Part shown: one piece after another, positions 23,325 through 33,007 of the stretch
Layout: each line of letters starts with the position of its first letter
How positions within the stretch are numbered: position 1 is the first letter of the stretch
Assembly (NCBI GenBank): GCA_934196725.1
Contig: CAKPWR010000002.1
Span: forward strand, 1 to 64,000
Direction: 5' to 3'
From: an uncultured Prevotella sp.
GTDB lineage: Bacteria > Bacteroidota > Bacteroidia > Bacteroidales > Bacteroidaceae
DNA length: 64,000 nt
Notes under the pieces: generated by a model
The model's database searches: none
What the model was told of the DNA's origin: nothing
The model's input: only the letters and a program-made list of their open reading frames with translations
Program-made: the position numbers and the translations under genes

Positions 23325-25841
23325 TTACTCATTCCTGAAAACCAAACCGTTATCCTTGACGTAATCGATGGTGATTGGCTTCTCACGGCTTACTTCCTCT
23401 GAAAGAATCTTCTTGCTCAAATCGTTCAAGACGTAATCCTGGATGGCACGCTTGACAGGACGGGCACCAAACTCTGGATCGTAACCCACCTCGGCAAGAT
23501 AACCGATGGCAGCTGGAGTCCAGCGGAGATCGAAGCCCTGAGGCTCCAACATCTTCTTGGCTCTGTTCATCTGCAACTCCACAACCTTGGCAATCTGATC
23601 CTTGGTCAATGGCTGGAAGGTGATGATGTCGTCGATACGGTTCAGGAACTCCGGACGGAAGGTTTTGCGCAACATCTCACGGCTGGCGTTGGAAGTCATG
23701 ATGATGATGGTGTTCTTGAAGTTGACCACACGACCCTTGTTGTCGGTCAATCGGCCGTCGTCCAATACCTGGAGCAGGGTGTTGAAGACATCAGGATGTG
23801 CCTTCTCTATCTCGTCGAAGAGAACCACACTGTATGGTTTGCGACGGACAGCCTCGGTCAACTGACCACCCTCATCGTATCCTACATACCCCGGAGGCGC
23901 TCCGATGAGACGGGTGACACTGAACTTTTCCTGATACTCACTCATATCAATTCGGGTCATCATCGACTCGTCGTTGAAGAGATACTCGGCAAGCGCCTTG
24001 GCAAGCTCGGTCTTACCTACACCGGTGGTACCGAGGAAGATGAAGCTGGCGATAGGACGCTTTGGATCCTGCAAACCGGCACGGCTGCGGCGTACGGCAT
24101 CGCTTACGGCTGTGATAGCTTCGTCCTGACCGATGACTCTCTTGTGGAGTTCCTCCTCCAGATGGAGCAGTTTCTCGCGCTCACTCTGCATCATTCGGCT
24201 CACTGGTATTCCGGTCCAGCGGCTCACTACCTCTGCAATATCATCGGCAGTCACCTCTTCACGGATCATCGCTTCACCGCCCTGTGTGCTCTTCAGCTGC
24301 TCCTGAATCTTCTTGATATCGTCTTCAAGAGCTACCAGCTTAGAGTATCGGATTTCTGCTACACGTTCGTAATTTCCTTCACGCTCCATGCGCTCAGCCT
24401 CGAACTTGAGATTCTCCATCTCCTGCTTGTCTTGCTGAATTTTGTTGACAAGAGCCTTTTCGCCTTCCCACTTTGCGCGGAAGTCATGTTCCTTGTCCTT
24501 CAACTCAGCAATCTCCTTATCGAGCTGCTGAATCTTTGGTTGGTCGTTCTCTCGCTTAATAGCCTCACGCTCAATTTCCAACTGCTTCAAGTGGCGGGTT
24601 ATCTCGTCCAATTCCTCTGGAACGGAGTCACGTTCCATACGGAGTTTGGCTGCGGCTTCATCCATCAGGTCGATGGCTTTGTCTGGAAGGAATCGGTCTG
24701 AGATATATCGTTCTGATAACTTGACAGCTGCGATACAGGCATCATCCTGGATACGAACCTTGTGGTGGTTCTCATAACGTTCCTTGATACCACGAAGAAT
24801 GCTGATGGCATCTACCTCGTCTGGCTCGTTGACCATGACGGTCTGGAATCGGCGTTCCAGCGCCTTATCCTTCTCGAAGTACTTCTGATATTCGTTGAGA
24901 GTTGTGGCACCGATGGCTCTCAATTCTCCACGTGCCAGGGCTGGCTTCAAGATGTTGGCGGCATCCATGGCACCTTCTCCACCTCCAGCACCTACCAGGG
25001 TATGAATCTCATCGATGAAGAGGATAATCTGACCGTTGGCGTTGGTCACCTCCTTGATGACGCTCTTCAAGCGCTCCTCGAACTCACCCTTGTATTTGGC
25101 ACCGGCAACCAGTGCACCCATATCGAGCGAATAGAGCTGCTTGTTCTTCAGGTTCTCAGGTACGTCGCCACGGACGATACGCTCGGCAAGTCCTTCAACG
25201 ATAGCGGTTTTACCTGTACCAGGTTCACCGATAAGGATAGGGTTGTTCTTGGTACGACGAGAGAGAATCTGAAGGACTCTTCGAATCTCTTCGTCACGAC
25301 CGATAACAGGGTCGAGCTTGCCGCTGCGAGCCTGTTCTACCAGGTTCTTGGCATATTTTTCAAGACTCTGATAGTTCTCGTCAGCACTCTGGCTCTTCAC
25401 GTTCTGACCCTGGCGCAAAGCCTGGATTGCCGCAGTAAGATCCTTCTCGTTGGCACCGGCATCCTTGAGGATCCGGGCAGCGGTAGAGTTGCCTTTGAGG
25501 ACAGCGAGGAGGATAGGCTCCACGCTTACGAATTCATCTCCCATCTTCTTGGCGATGTCCTCGGCATTGAGCAATATCTGGTTGGTATCGCCCGAGAGGT
25601 ATGGCTGACCGGCACCCTGCACACGAGGCAAGTGCTGCATCTCCTGCTGCAGGAGCATGGCAATCTGGTTGCCGTTCATGCCCAGCTTCTGGAAGATATA
25701 GTTGGTTACATCAGGTGCTTTCTCGATGATACCACTGAGAAGATGCACCGGTTCGATGGTCTGCTGACCATTTCTCTGCGCTATGTTCACAGCGGCCTGC
25801 ACCGCTTCCTGCGCCTTGATTGTAAATTTGTCGAATGTCAT
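23325..25841 (-). CDS. clpB: ATP-dependent disaggregase ClpB
   Basis: An 838-residue Hsp100 chaperone that pulls polypeptides out of aggregates together with DnaK. Domain order: Clp N-terminal repeats (1-145), AAA1 with GEPGTGKT at ~203-210, the coiled-coil middle domain (about 400-520, rich in Glu, Lys and Arg), AAA2 with GTTGVGKT near 603, and the ClpB C-terminal domain. [21 protein letters not shown] and [11 protein letters not shown] are the Walker B regions. It is monocistronic and convergent with the beta-helix gene. The upstream region carries a short tandem repeat (25893-25961); I found no clear -7 box or CIRCE-type operator. Confidence 0.97.
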   Translation of the reverse strand: MTFDKFTIKAQEAVQAAVNIAQRNGQQTIEPVHLLSGIIEKAPDVTNYIFQKLGMNGNQIAMLLQQEMQHLPRVQGAGQPYLSGDTNQILLNAEDIAKKMGDEFVSVEPILLAVLKGNSTAARILKDAGANEKDLTAAIQALRQGQNVKSQSADENYQSLEKYAKNLVEQARSGKLDPVIGRDEEIRRVLQILSRRTKNNPILIGEPGTGKTAIVEGLAERIVRGDVPENLKNKQLYSLDMGALVAGAKYKGEFEERLKSVIKEVTNANGQIILFIDEIHTLVGAGGGEGAMDAANILKPALARGELRAIGATTLNEYQKYFEKDKALERRFQTVMVNEPDEVDAISILRGIKERYENHHKVRIQDDACIAAVKLSERYISDRFLPDKAIDLMDEAAAKLRMERDSVPEELDEITRHLKQLEIEREAIKRENDQPKIQQLDKEIAELKDKEHDFRAKWEGEKALVNKIQQDKQEMENLKFEAERMEREGNYERVAEIRYSKLVALEDDIKKIQEQLKSTQGGEAMIREEVTADDIAEVVSRWTGIPVSRMMQSEREKLLHLEEELHKRVIGQDEAITAVSDAVRRSRAGLQDPKRPIASFIFLGTTGVGKTELAKALAEYLFNDESMMTRIDMSEYQEKFSVTRLIGAPPGYVGYDEGGQLTEAVRRKPYSVVLFDEIEKAHPDVFNTLLQVLDDGRLTDNKGRVVNFKNTIIIMTSNASREMLRKTFRPEFLNRIDDIITFQPLTKDQIAKVVELQMNRAKKMLEPQGFDLRWTPAAIGYLAEVGYDPEFGARPVKRAIQDYVLNDLSKKILSEEVSREKPITIDYVKDNGLVFRNE

Positions 25842-25892
25842 ATCTTATCTCCTTTCTAATTATTGTTATTTCTACTTGATGTTTATTGATGC

Positions 25893-25980
25893 TTCAGCTT
25901 TTGCGGCTTCCTGCTTTCTGGGAAAGTTTCAGCTTTTGCGGGCTTCCTGCTTTCAGGGAAGTTTCAGCCTCGCGGGCTTT
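25893..25980. repeat. 35-bp tandem repeat with internal hairpins upstream of clpB
   Basis: Unit 1 (25893-25926) and unit 2 (25927-25961) share TTCAGCTTTTGCGG and CTTCCTGCTTTC, and a third partial unit follows (TTTCAGCCTCGCGGGCTTTC). Each unit ends with a self-pairing CTTCC...GGGAAG. The rest of 25842-26289 contains only the promoter of the next gene; I see no gene in it. Confidence 0.75.
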
Positions 25981-26206
25981 CAACTTCTGGAACCTCAGCT
26001 CCGGTCGGCTTTCTGCATCGCAAACCCAGGAAGCGAATAGTGTGCCTCGTTGGGCTTTTCCAACGTTTTTCTGACTTTTTGTCTGATTTTTCAGGAAACT
26101 TGTTTCTTTTTTCTCTGCTTTTCTGTCAAAATGTCTGAACCATTTCTTGATTTACCGCAAAATATCAAAGAATAGCTTTAAATAATGTGATAATAGCCCT
26201 TAAATA

Positions 26207-26238
26207 TTTGCGTATTTCAAATGTTTTTCGTAACTTTG
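26207..26238 (+). promoter_or_regulatory. Promoter of the purH-N/mre region
   Basis: TTTG 26207-26210 and TAACTTTG 26231-26238 are separated by 20 bp. CAG follows. Transcription would start near 26245, about 45 nt before the ATG. Confidence 0.75.
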
Positions 26239-26289
26239 CAGCGGTTTAAAAAATAGATTGAAGTCTAATTCAAAATAGATAAATAGTTA

Positions 26290-26883
26290 ATGGCTGAAAC
26301 AAAGAAAATTAAGACAGCTCTGGTGTCTGTCTTCCACAAGGATGGCTTAGACGAGTTGCTCGCTAAGTTGAATGAAGAGGGTGTTAAATTCTTGAGTACT
26401 GGTGGTACCCAGAAATTTATTGAATCTCTTGGTTATGAATGTCAGAAAGTAGAGGACGTTACCACATATCCATCTATCCTTGGTGGTCGTGTGAAGACTC
26501 TTCACCCAAAAATATTCGGAGGTATCTTGGCTCGTCGTGACAACGAGGGCGATCAGGAGCAGATGAAGGAGTTTGAAATCCCTTCTATCGACCTCGTGAT
26601 CGTAGACTTGTATCCATTCGAGCAGACCGTAGCCAGCGGTGCCAGCGATGCAGACATCATCGAGAAGATTGATATCGGTGGAATCTCTCTGATCCGTGCC
26701 GGTGCAAAGAACTTCAAGGATGTAGTCATCGTACCTAGCAAGGCTGAATACAGCGTACTTCTCGATATCTTGAAGAAGAAGGGTGCTGAGACTGATATTG
26801 AGGATCGTAAGATGTTTGCTGAGCGCGCATTCGGCGTAAGCTCTCACTACGATACTGCTATTCACGCTTGGTTTGCCAAGTAA
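26290..26883 (+). CDS. purH: Stand-alone IMP cyclohydrolase (N-terminal PurH domain only)
   Basis: A 197-residue protein matching only the MGS-fold N-terminal domain of bifunctional PurH (about 500 residues). It closes FAICAR to IMP, the last step of purine synthesis. The STGGT loop (FLSTGGTQKFIESLG), GGRVKTLHPKIFGGIL and DIGGISLIRAGAKN, the substrate-binding segments, are intact. The C-terminal AICAR formyltransferase domain is missing. The next 130 bp are non-coding and are followed by mreB, so the transformylase must be encoded elsewhere. The clean end (HAWFAK, stop) suggests a natural split form and not a recent truncation. Gene order purH-mreB is usual in Bacteroidales. Confidence 0.88.
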   Translation: MAETKKIKTALVSVFHKDGLDELLAKLNEEGVKFLSTGGTQKFIESLGYECQKVEDVTTYPSILGGRVKTLHPKIFGGILARRDNEGDQEQMKEFEIPSIDLVIVDLYPFEQTVASGASDADIIEKIDIGGISLIRAGAKNFKDVVIVPSKAEYSVLLDILKKKGAETDIEDRKMFAERAFGVSSHYDTAIHAWFAK

Positions 26884-26909
26884 TCTCTCTCATGTAGAGA
26901 CAAGGCTGA

Positions 26910-26953
26910 ATCCGAGGCGTCTCTGAAAAACTGGTTTCGGAGGCTTCTCGGAT
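26910..26953 (+). other. Two-part hairpin between purH-N and mreB
   Basis: The outer stem ATCCGAG (26910-26916)/CTCGGAT (26947-26953) encloses an inner stem CTCTGAAA/TTTCGGAG (26921-26928/26935-26942). There is no long T-run, so it may be a processing or regulatory structure and not a terminator. Confidence 0.5.
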
Positions 26954-27013
26954 GTGTCTTTATATACGATGAAATTTTAGCTTAGAATATTTTTTAGTAT
27001 TACATTACAACAA

Positions 27014-28036
27014 ATGGGATTTTTTTCATTTATTCAGGAAATCGCAATGGACTTGGGTACTGCCAATACCATCATTATCAGTGATGATAAGATTGTAGTG
27101 GACGAACCTTCTGTTGTAGCCCTCGACCGCAGAACAGACAAAATGATTGCTGTGGGCGAGAAGGCTAAGATGATGTACGAGAAGACTCATGACAACATCC
27201 GTACTATCCGTCCTTTGCGCGATGGCGTTATTGCCGACTTTACTGCCTGCGAGCAGATGATGCGTGGACTCATCAAGATGGTTCACACAGGAAGCCGTCT
27301 GTTCTCACCTTCACTCCGTATGGTTATCGGTGTACCTTCTGGTTCTACTGAGGTGGAGCTTCGTGCTGTGCGCGACTCTGCTGAGCATGCCGACGGTCGT
27401 GATGTTTATCTGATTTTTGAGCCTATGGCTGCTGCTATCGGTATCGGTATCGACGTAGAGGCACCAGAGGGTAACATGATAGTTGATATAGGTGGTGGTA
27501 GCACCGAGATTGCGGTAATCTCTCTGGGAGGTATCGTATCCAACAACTCTATCCGTACTGCAGGTGATGATCTTACTGCTGATATCCAGGAGTATATGAG
27601 CCGTCAGCACAACGTAAAGGTTTCTGAGCGTATGGCTGAGCGTATCAAGATTCATGTAGGTTCTGCATTGACCGACCTGGGTGATGAGGCTCCTGAAGAC
27701 TTCATCGTTCACGGTCCTAACCGCATCACCGCCCTCCCTATGGAGGTACCTGTATGCTATCAGGAAATCGCACATTGTCTGGATAAGACAGTGGCTAAGA
27801 TTGAGAACGCTGTGCTCTCTGCATTGGAGAACACACCTCCTGAGCTTTATGCTGATATCGTGAAGAACGGTATCTGGCTCTCTGGTGGTGGCGCTTTGCT
27901 CCGCGGTCTCGACAAGCGACTCCAGGACAAGATTAACATTCCATTCCATATAGCCGAGGATCCTTTGCACAGCGTGGCTAAGGGTGCTGGCATTGCACTG
28001 AAGAATGTGGATCGCTTCTCATTCTTGATGAGATAA
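27014..28036 (+). CDS. mreB: Rod shape-determining protein MreB
   Basis: A 340-residue bacterial actin that directs lateral cell-wall synthesis from the inner face of the membrane. The N-terminal amphipathic stretch MGFFSFIQEIAMDLGTANT carries the phosphate-1 motif DLGTANT. IVDIGGGSTEIAVISLGG is the phosphate-2 loop, and LSGGGALLRGLD lies near the adenosine-binding motif. It is the first gene of mreB-mreC-mreD-mrdA-rodA, the elongasome operon, and shows that this organism has a rod-shape system. Confidence 0.97.
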   Translation: MGFFSFIQEIAMDLGTANTIIISDDKIVVDEPSVVALDRRTDKMIAVGEKAKMMYEKTHDNIRTIRPLRDGVIADFTACEQMMRGLIKMVHTGSRLFSPSLRMVIGVPSGSTEVELRAVRDSAEHADGRDVYLIFEPMAAAIGIGIDVEAPEGNMIVDIGGGSTEIAVISLGGIVSNNSIRTAGDDLTADIQEYMSRQHNVKVSERMAERIKIHVGSALTDLGDEAPEDFIVHGPNRITALPMEVPVCYQEIAHCLDKTVAKIENAVLSALENTPPELYADIVKNGIWLSGGGALLRGLDKRLQDKINIPFHIAEDPLHSVAKGAGIALKNVDRFSFLMR

Positions 28037-28052
28037 TAATAAATAAGGTAAG

Positions 28053-28098
28053 TTCCGCATTTGGACATTATTTTAATAGTGCCCATTTGCGGAATTTT
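28053..28098 (+). terminator. Possible attenuator between mreB and mreC
   Basis: TTCCGCA (28053-28059) pairs with TGCGGAA (28088-28094), with partial pairing inside (TGG/CCA) and TTTTAAT after it. It could make mreB transcripts outnumber those of the distal genes. Confidence 0.45.
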
Positions 28099-28117
28099 AA
28101 TCATATATAAGTAGTAT

Positions 28118-28996
28118 ATGCACAACCTTTTAGAGTTTTTCCAGAAATACAACCATTGGTTTCTCTTCCTGATTCTTGAGGTGGTGAGCATGGTGCTCTT
28201 GTTCCAGTACAACAGCTATCAGGGCAGCGCATGGTTTTCTACTGCCAACGTGGTAACAGGCAAGCTTTACGAATGGAATTCGAACGTGGAGACTTTCTTC
28301 TCGCTTACCAAGGTGAACCAGGAGCTGACGCAGAGAAATGTGTATCTGGAACATCAGGTGAAGCAGCTTTCTGACAGTCTGGTCAGCCTGACCAAAGACA
28401 GCAGCTTCCTGAACCGTGACCAGTTTGCCATGCTGAAGAGCTACAGATTGATACCAGCCAAGGTGGTGGACAACAGTATCGATAAGCCAGGTAATCTCAT
28501 GACCATCGACAAGGGTCGTGCTGAGGGTATTCATAAGGATATGGGTGTGGTCAGCGGAACCGGTGTCGTGGGCATCGTTTATATCGTGGCTGAGCATTAC
28601 AGCATCGTGATTCCTGTGCTCAATGTAAAATCGAATATCAGTTGTACCATCCAGGGCAGAGGATATTTCGGCTATTTGAGATGGAAGGGCGGCTCATCTG
28701 AGTTGGCTTATCTGGAAGATGTGCCTAGACATGCTCACTTTAAGTTAGGCGACTATGTGGTGACCAGCGGATATAGTGCTGTGTTCCCTCCTGGCGTAAG
28801 AGTGGGCAAGATTCTGCACGTTTTCAATTCTGCCGATGGACTCAGTTATCGTGTACAGTTGCGACTCTCTACCGATTTTGCCCGCCTTCGTGATGTCTGC
28901 GTCATCGACGATGCTGCCATGAAGGAGCGATTGGAGATTCTGCGTGCTGCCCAGGATAGCATCAAGCCAGATGGTAGTACTGGAGGTAATAATTAA
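28118..28996 (+). CDS. mreC: Rod shape-determining protein MreC
   Basis: A 292-residue bitopic membrane protein that activates PBP2-RodA. The membrane helix is at about 11-32 (WFLFLILEVVSMVLLFQY). A coiled coil follows (about 60-95, VNQELTQRNVYLEHQVKQL), then the periplasmic double beta-barrel with GTGVVGIVY and DYVVTSGYSAVFPPGVRVGKI. Length and layout match Bacteroidota MreC. It follows mreB across a possible attenuator and is 54 bp from mreD. Confidence 0.95.
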   Translation: MHNLLEFFQKYNHWFLFLILEVVSMVLLFQYNSYQGSAWFSTANVVTGKLYEWNSNVETFFSLTKVNQELTQRNVYLEHQVKQLSDSLVSLTKDSSFLNRDQFAMLKSYRLIPAKVVDNSIDKPGNLMTIDKGRAEGIHKDMGVVSGTGVVGIVYIVAEHYSIVIPVLNVKSNISCTIQGRGYFGYLRWKGGSSELAYLEDVPRHAHFKLGDYVVTSGYSAVFPPGVRVGKILHVFNSADGLSYRVQLRLSTDFARLRDVCVIDDAAMKERLEILRAAQDSIKPDGSTGGNN

Positions 28997-29050
28997 TATA
29001 AAATATAGTAAGAGGAGAAAAACTCAGAATTTAGAGGAGATATATTAGCA

Positions 29051-29548
29051 ATGAGTATAGATTTAATGAAACGACTCGGCATCTTCGTGGTGCTGGTGCT
29101 GGTGCAGGGATTGGTGTTTAATCATATTCACCTTTTCAACTGCGCTACCCCCTTGCTGTATATCATCATGGTGCTCCATTTCCGCAGAAACCACCCTCGA
29201 TGGGCGGTGCTGCTCTGGTGCTTCATGATGGGACTGTGTATTGACGTGTTCGCCAATACTCCTGGTGTTGCGGCAGCTTCCATGACTCTGGTGGGCTTGC
29301 TGCAACCGTATCTTTTCGAACTCTTCGTGCCTCGTGACAGTGCCGACGACCTGGAGCCGTCGGTGCGAACCATCGGTATGGGTTCGTATTTCCTGTATGT
29401 ATTAATTATAGTACTCGTTTATAATCTCTTGTTTTTTACACTCGAAACATTCAATTTCTTCAATTGGATGCAGTGGCTCATGTGTATTGGTGGCAGTACT
29501 GTCATCACTTTGGCGATGGTCATGGCCATCGAGGGCTTCAGAAAATAA
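29051..29548 (+). CDS. mreD: Rod shape-determining protein MreD
   Basis: A 165-residue hydrophobic protein with about five membrane segments (LGIFVVLVLVQGLVFNHI at the N-terminus, and others near 35-75 and 110-165). MreD sequences are poorly conserved. The call rests on size, hydrophobicity and position between mreC and mrdA. The motif GLCIDVFANTPGVAAASMT resembles the conserved G.l.D.....G..a segment of the family. Confidence 0.9.
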   Translation: MSIDLMKRLGIFVVLVLVQGLVFNHIHLFNCATPLLYIIMVLHFRRNHPRWAVLLWCFMMGLCIDVFANTPGVAAASMTLVGLLQPYLFELFVPRDSADDLEPSVRTIGMGSYFLYVLIIVLVYNLLFFTLETFNFFNWMQWLMCIGGSTVITLAMVMAIEGFRK

Positions 29549-29565
29549 TATATTAAATAAGGTGT

Positions 29566-31416
29566 ATGATAGATTACAATCTTGAAAAGCGTAGATTTGT
29601 TATTGGGGGAGTGGCCATAGCTATTGTGGTCATTTACACCATTCGTCTGTTTACGCTTCAGATTATGAGCGACGACTATAAGAAGAATGCCGACAGTAAT
29701 GCCTTCCTGAAGCAGATTGAGTTCCCTTCACGTGGAGCTATCTACGACCGTAATGGCAAGCTGATGGTGTATAACCAGCCTTCTTACGACATCATGGTTG
29801 TGATGAAGGAGCAGGAGGGTCGACTCGATACCTTGGACTTCTGCAATTCTTTGGGTATAACCAGAGAGCAGTTTGACAAGCGTATGGAAACCATCAAGGA
29901 CCGTTCCAAGAATCCGGGCTATTCCAGATATACGCAGCAGCTCTTTATGAGTCAGCTCTCAGATAAGGACTTCTCGGTATTCCAGGAAAAGATGTTCCGT
30001 TTCCCAGGCTTCTATGTGCAGAAACGAAGCGTGAGAGAATATACCTATCCGTACGCAGCCCATGTATTGGGTGATGTGGGCGAGGTTTCGGAAAGCGATA
30101 TTGAGGAGGACGATTACTATCAGCCTGGTGACTATATCGGAAAGCTGGGACTGGAGAAGCATTATGAGAAGCAGCTCAGAGGACAGAAGGGTGTGAAAAT
30201 CATGCTTCGCGATGCTCACGGAAGAATACAGGGAAGCTATCAGAATGGTAAATTTGACCAGCGACCTATAGCTGGTAAAGATCTGACTCTAGGTATAGAC
30301 GTTAATCTGCAGGCACTTGGCGAACGACTGTTGCAGGGCAAGATAGGCAGTATTGTAGCCATCGACCCTCGTACAGGCGAAATCCTGGCGATGGTTTCTT
30401 CACCGACCTACGACCCTCGAAAACTGGTGGGTAAGAACAGAGGAAAGATGCATAAATGGCTCTCCAAGAATCCTTGGAAACCGCTCCTGAACCGTAGTAT
30501 CATGGGACAGTATCCTCCGGGTTCTACCTTCAAGACCACGCAGGCGTTGACCTTCCTGACCGAAGGTATCATCACTCCGGGCACAGCCTTCCCTTGTAAT
30601 CACGGATTCTCTTACAGAGGATTGCACGTAGGATGTCACGGTCACCCATCGCCTATTGCGCTGGTGGATGCCATCAGTACTTCCTGCAACGGTTACTTCT
30701 GTTGGGGTCTCTACTACATGATAGGCAAGAAGGGTAAGTATGGTTCTGTTCAGAACGCCATGACAACCTGGAAAGACTATATGGTGAGCATGGGATTCGG
30801 GTATAAGCTTGGTATAGACTTGCCGGGCGAGAAACGAGGACTGATTCCGAATGCACAGTTCTACGACAAGGCTTACAAGGGATCATGGAATGGACTGACC
30901 ATCATCAGTATCTCTATCGGACAGGGTGAGGTGAACCTGACACCGTTGCAGATTGCCAATCTGGGTGCTACTATCGCCAACCGAGGTTATTACTATGTGC
31001 CTCATGTTGTGCGCAAGGTGAAAGGCGAACCGCTTGATACGCTCTATACCCGTAAGCATGTAACTAAGGCTTCGCGCAGAGCCTACGATTATGTGGTAGC
31101 CGGTATGAGAAGTTCTGCACTTAAGGGAACCTGTAAGATGCTTTCCCGTTACGATTTCGAGGCTTGTGGCAAGACGGGTACTGCTCAGAACCGTGGTCAT
31201 GACCACTCTGTATTCATGGGTTTTGCACCAATGAACAACCCGAAGATTGCTATTGCGGTTTACGTTGAGAATGGTGGATGGGGTGCTGACTATGGTGTGC
31301 CTATCGGAGGCTTGATGATGGAGCAATATCTGAAGGGTAAACTGTCGCCAGCTTCTGAAAGTCAGGCTGCCCAGATGCAGGCTCGCAGAATTGCATACGG
31401 TTCTAGTAGTAGATAA
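29566..31416 (+). CDS. mrdA: Penicillin-binding protein 2 (peptidoglycan transpeptidase MrdA)
   Basis: A 616-residue class B PBP that crosslinks peptidoglycan during elongation as partner of RodA. The N-terminal membrane anchor is at about 11-29 (FVIGGVAIAIVVIYTIRLF). A pedestal domain starts with RGAIYDRNGKLMVYNQPSYD. The transpeptidase motifs are intact: STFK (PPGSTFKTT, ~318-321), SCN (STSCNGYF, ~372) and KTG (ACGKTGTAQN, ~535). It starts 17 bp after mreD. It is the expected target of beta-lactams such as mecillinam. Confidence 0.97.
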   Translation: MIDYNLEKRRFVIGGVAIAIVVIYTIRLFTLQIMSDDYKKNADSNAFLKQIEFPSRGAIYDRNGKLMVYNQPSYDIMVVMKEQEGRLDTLDFCNSLGITREQFDKRMETIKDRSKNPGYSRYTQQLFMSQLSDKDFSVFQEKMFRFPGFYVQKRSVREYTYPYAAHVLGDVGEVSESDIEEDDYYQPGDYIGKLGLEKHYEKQLRGQKGVKIMLRDAHGRIQGSYQNGKFDQRPIAGKDLTLGIDVNLQALGERLLQGKIGSIVAIDPRTGEILAMVSSPTYDPRKLVGKNRGKMHKWLSKNPWKPLLNRSIMGQYPPGSTFKTTQALTFLTEGIITPGTAFPCNHGFSYRGLHVGCHGHPSPIALVDAISTSCNGYFCWGLYYMIGKKGKYGSVQNAMTTWKDYMVSMGFGYKLGIDLPGEKRGLIPNAQFYDKAYKGSWNGLTIISISIGQGEVNLTPLQIANLGATIANRGYYYVPHVVRKVKGEPLDTLYTRKHVTKASRRAYDYVVAGMRSSALKGTCKMLSRYDFEACGKTGTAQNRGHDHSVFMGFAPMNNPKIAIAVYVENGGWGADYGVPIGGLMMEQYLKGKLSPASESQAAQMQARRIAYGSSSR

Positions 31417-31462
31417 GGGACAATTGATAATGTATAATTAATAATGTATAAATTATATTATT

Positions 31463-32926
31463 ATGAGCGATAATAAACAACCTAGTGTGCTGCGTTCGCT
31501 CGACTGGTGGACGATAGGCATCTATCTGGCACTTCTGGCTTTTGGCTGGATTAGTGTCTGTGGTGCCAGTTACACATACGGTGACAATGAAATCTTCAGC
31601 TTGGGTGCCCGTTCGGGTATGCAGATTGTATGGATTGGAACATCGATAGCATTGGGTTTGGTTCTTCTTTTGCTCGATGACCGGTTTTATGATACATTCT
31701 CGTATGTAATCTATGCGGTGCTGATATTGCTGCTTTTTGCCACGATATTCAATCCGCATAGCATCAAGGGTTCGCACTCGTGGCTCGTCCTGGGACCGCT
31801 CCGACTGCAACCTGCCGAGTTCGGTAAGTTTGCCACGGCTTTGGCTGTAGCGAAATTCATGTCGAGCTATGGATTCAATATCCACAATATGAAGCATTTC
31901 ATGGCGGCAGTAGGTATCATCATGCTTCCTATGGTATGTATCGTGGGACAGCGTGAAACGGGTTCGGCGCTGGTTTATTCAGCCTTCTTCCTGATGCTCT
32001 ATCGCGAAGGAATGCCTGGTGCCGTGCTCTTTACGGGAGTTTCGATGGTGGCTTATTTCGTGTTGGGCGTGAAGTATGAGAATGTGATGATGTGGGATAC
32101 CTATACCTCGGTGGGTAAGTTTGTGGTGCTTTTGCTGGTACAGATTTTTACTTCGTGTATGGTTTATTCGTATACGGGCAATAAGAAACATGCGCTTATC
32201 ATCCTGGGTTATTCTCTAGGTATTACGCTGATATTTGCCCTTTTCTCTACCTACGTCATTCCGTTCGACATCGTGTGGATACAGCTCCTGCTATGTGCGT
32301 TGATGATAGGCTTCCTGGTTTACCATGGATTGAGGACAAGATTTAGAAATTACTTCCTCATCTCAATATTCTCTCTCGGTTCTATCGCCTTCTTCTATAG
32401 TGCCGACTATGTGCTGAATAATGTGATGGAGCCTCACCAGCGAGTGCGTATCAACGTGCTTCTGGGTCTGGATGAAGACTTGGCGGGTGCTGGATATAAT
32501 GTGCATCAGAGCGAGATTGCCATCGGCTCGGGAGGTTTGCAGGGTAAGGGATTCCTGAATGGAACCCAGACCAAGCTCAAGTTTGTACCAGAACAGGATA
32601 CTGACTTCATCTTCTGTACTGTAGGAGAGGAGGAAGGATTCCTGGGATCGGCTGGTGTATTGCTGCTGTTCCTGGCGTTGATATTGAGACTGATACACCT
32701 GGCAGAGCGGCAACCGTTCAAGTTTGGACGAATATACGGGTATTGTGTGCTGAGTGTGTTCTTATTCCACCTATTTATTAATGTAGGAATGGTGCTGGGA
32801 CTGACTCCTGTAATCGGTATTCCGTTGCCTTTCTTCAGTTATGGTGGTAGTTCGCTATGGGGCTTTACCATTCTGCTCTTCATCTTCCTGAGAATAGATG
32901 CCGGTAGAAATCTGGTAAGATGCTAG
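31463..32926 (+). CDS. rodA: RodA peptidoglycan glycosyltransferase (SEDS family)
   Basis: A 487-residue polytopic membrane protein that polymerises glycan strands together with PBP2. SEDS hallmarks are present: NPHSIKGSHSWLVLGPLRLQP with the usual PSE/PAE-type motif (QPAEFGKFATAL), the QSEIAIGSGGLQGKG loop and the C-terminal GIPLPFFSYGGSS motif. It is longer than the E. coli protein because of an enlarged central region, as is usual in Bacteroidota. The last codons and stop (GTAAGATGCTAG) are the first unit of an 18-bp tandem repeat. Confidence 0.96.
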   Translation: MSDNKQPSVLRSLDWWTIGIYLALLAFGWISVCGASYTYGDNEIFSLGARSGMQIVWIGTSIALGLVLLLLDDRFYDTFSYVIYAVLILLLFATIFNPHSIKGSHSWLVLGPLRLQPAEFGKFATALAVAKFMSSYGFNIHNMKHFMAAVGIIMLPMVCIVGQRETGSALVYSAFFLMLYREGMPGAVLFTGVSMVAYFVLGVKYENVMMWDTYTSVGKFVVLLLVQIFTSCMVYSYTGNKKHALIILGYSLGITLIFALFSTYVIPFDIVWIQLLLCALMIGFLVYHGLRTRFRNYFLISIFSLGSIAFFYSADYVLNNVMEPHQRVRINVLLGLDEDLAGAGYNVHQSEIAIGSGGLQGKGFLNGTQTKLKFVPEQDTDFIFCTVGEEEGFLGSAGVLLLFLALILRLIHLAERQPFKFGRIYGYCVLSVFLFHLFINVGMVLGLTPVIGIPLPFFSYGGSSLWGFTILLFIFLRIDAGRNLVRC

Positions 32927-32965
32927 AAATTGGTAAGATGCTAGAAACAGGTAAGAAGCTAGAAT
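32912..32965 (+). repeat. 18-bp repeat (3 copies) spanning the rodA stop codon
   Basis: Units 32912-32929, 32930-32947 and 32948-32965 follow the pattern NNGGTAAGATGCTAGAAA. The stop codon TAG lies in the first unit and recurs in the other two in the same frame. Confidence 0.9.
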
Positions 32966-32971
32966 AAAGAA

Positions 32972-33007
32972 AAATGACCAATGGGAAATCCTCATTGGTC
33001 ATTTTTT
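32972..33007. terminator. Bidirectional terminator between rodA and gldH
   Basis: AAATGACCAATG (32972-32983) pairs with CATTGGTCATTT (32993-33004), with A and T runs on the two sides. It overlaps the last codon and the stop of gldH. Confidence 0.85.

Noticed and set aside
24762-25859. 365-residue open frame antisense to clpB
   Set aside because: It is a shadow of the well-conserved clpB frame with no family resemblance.
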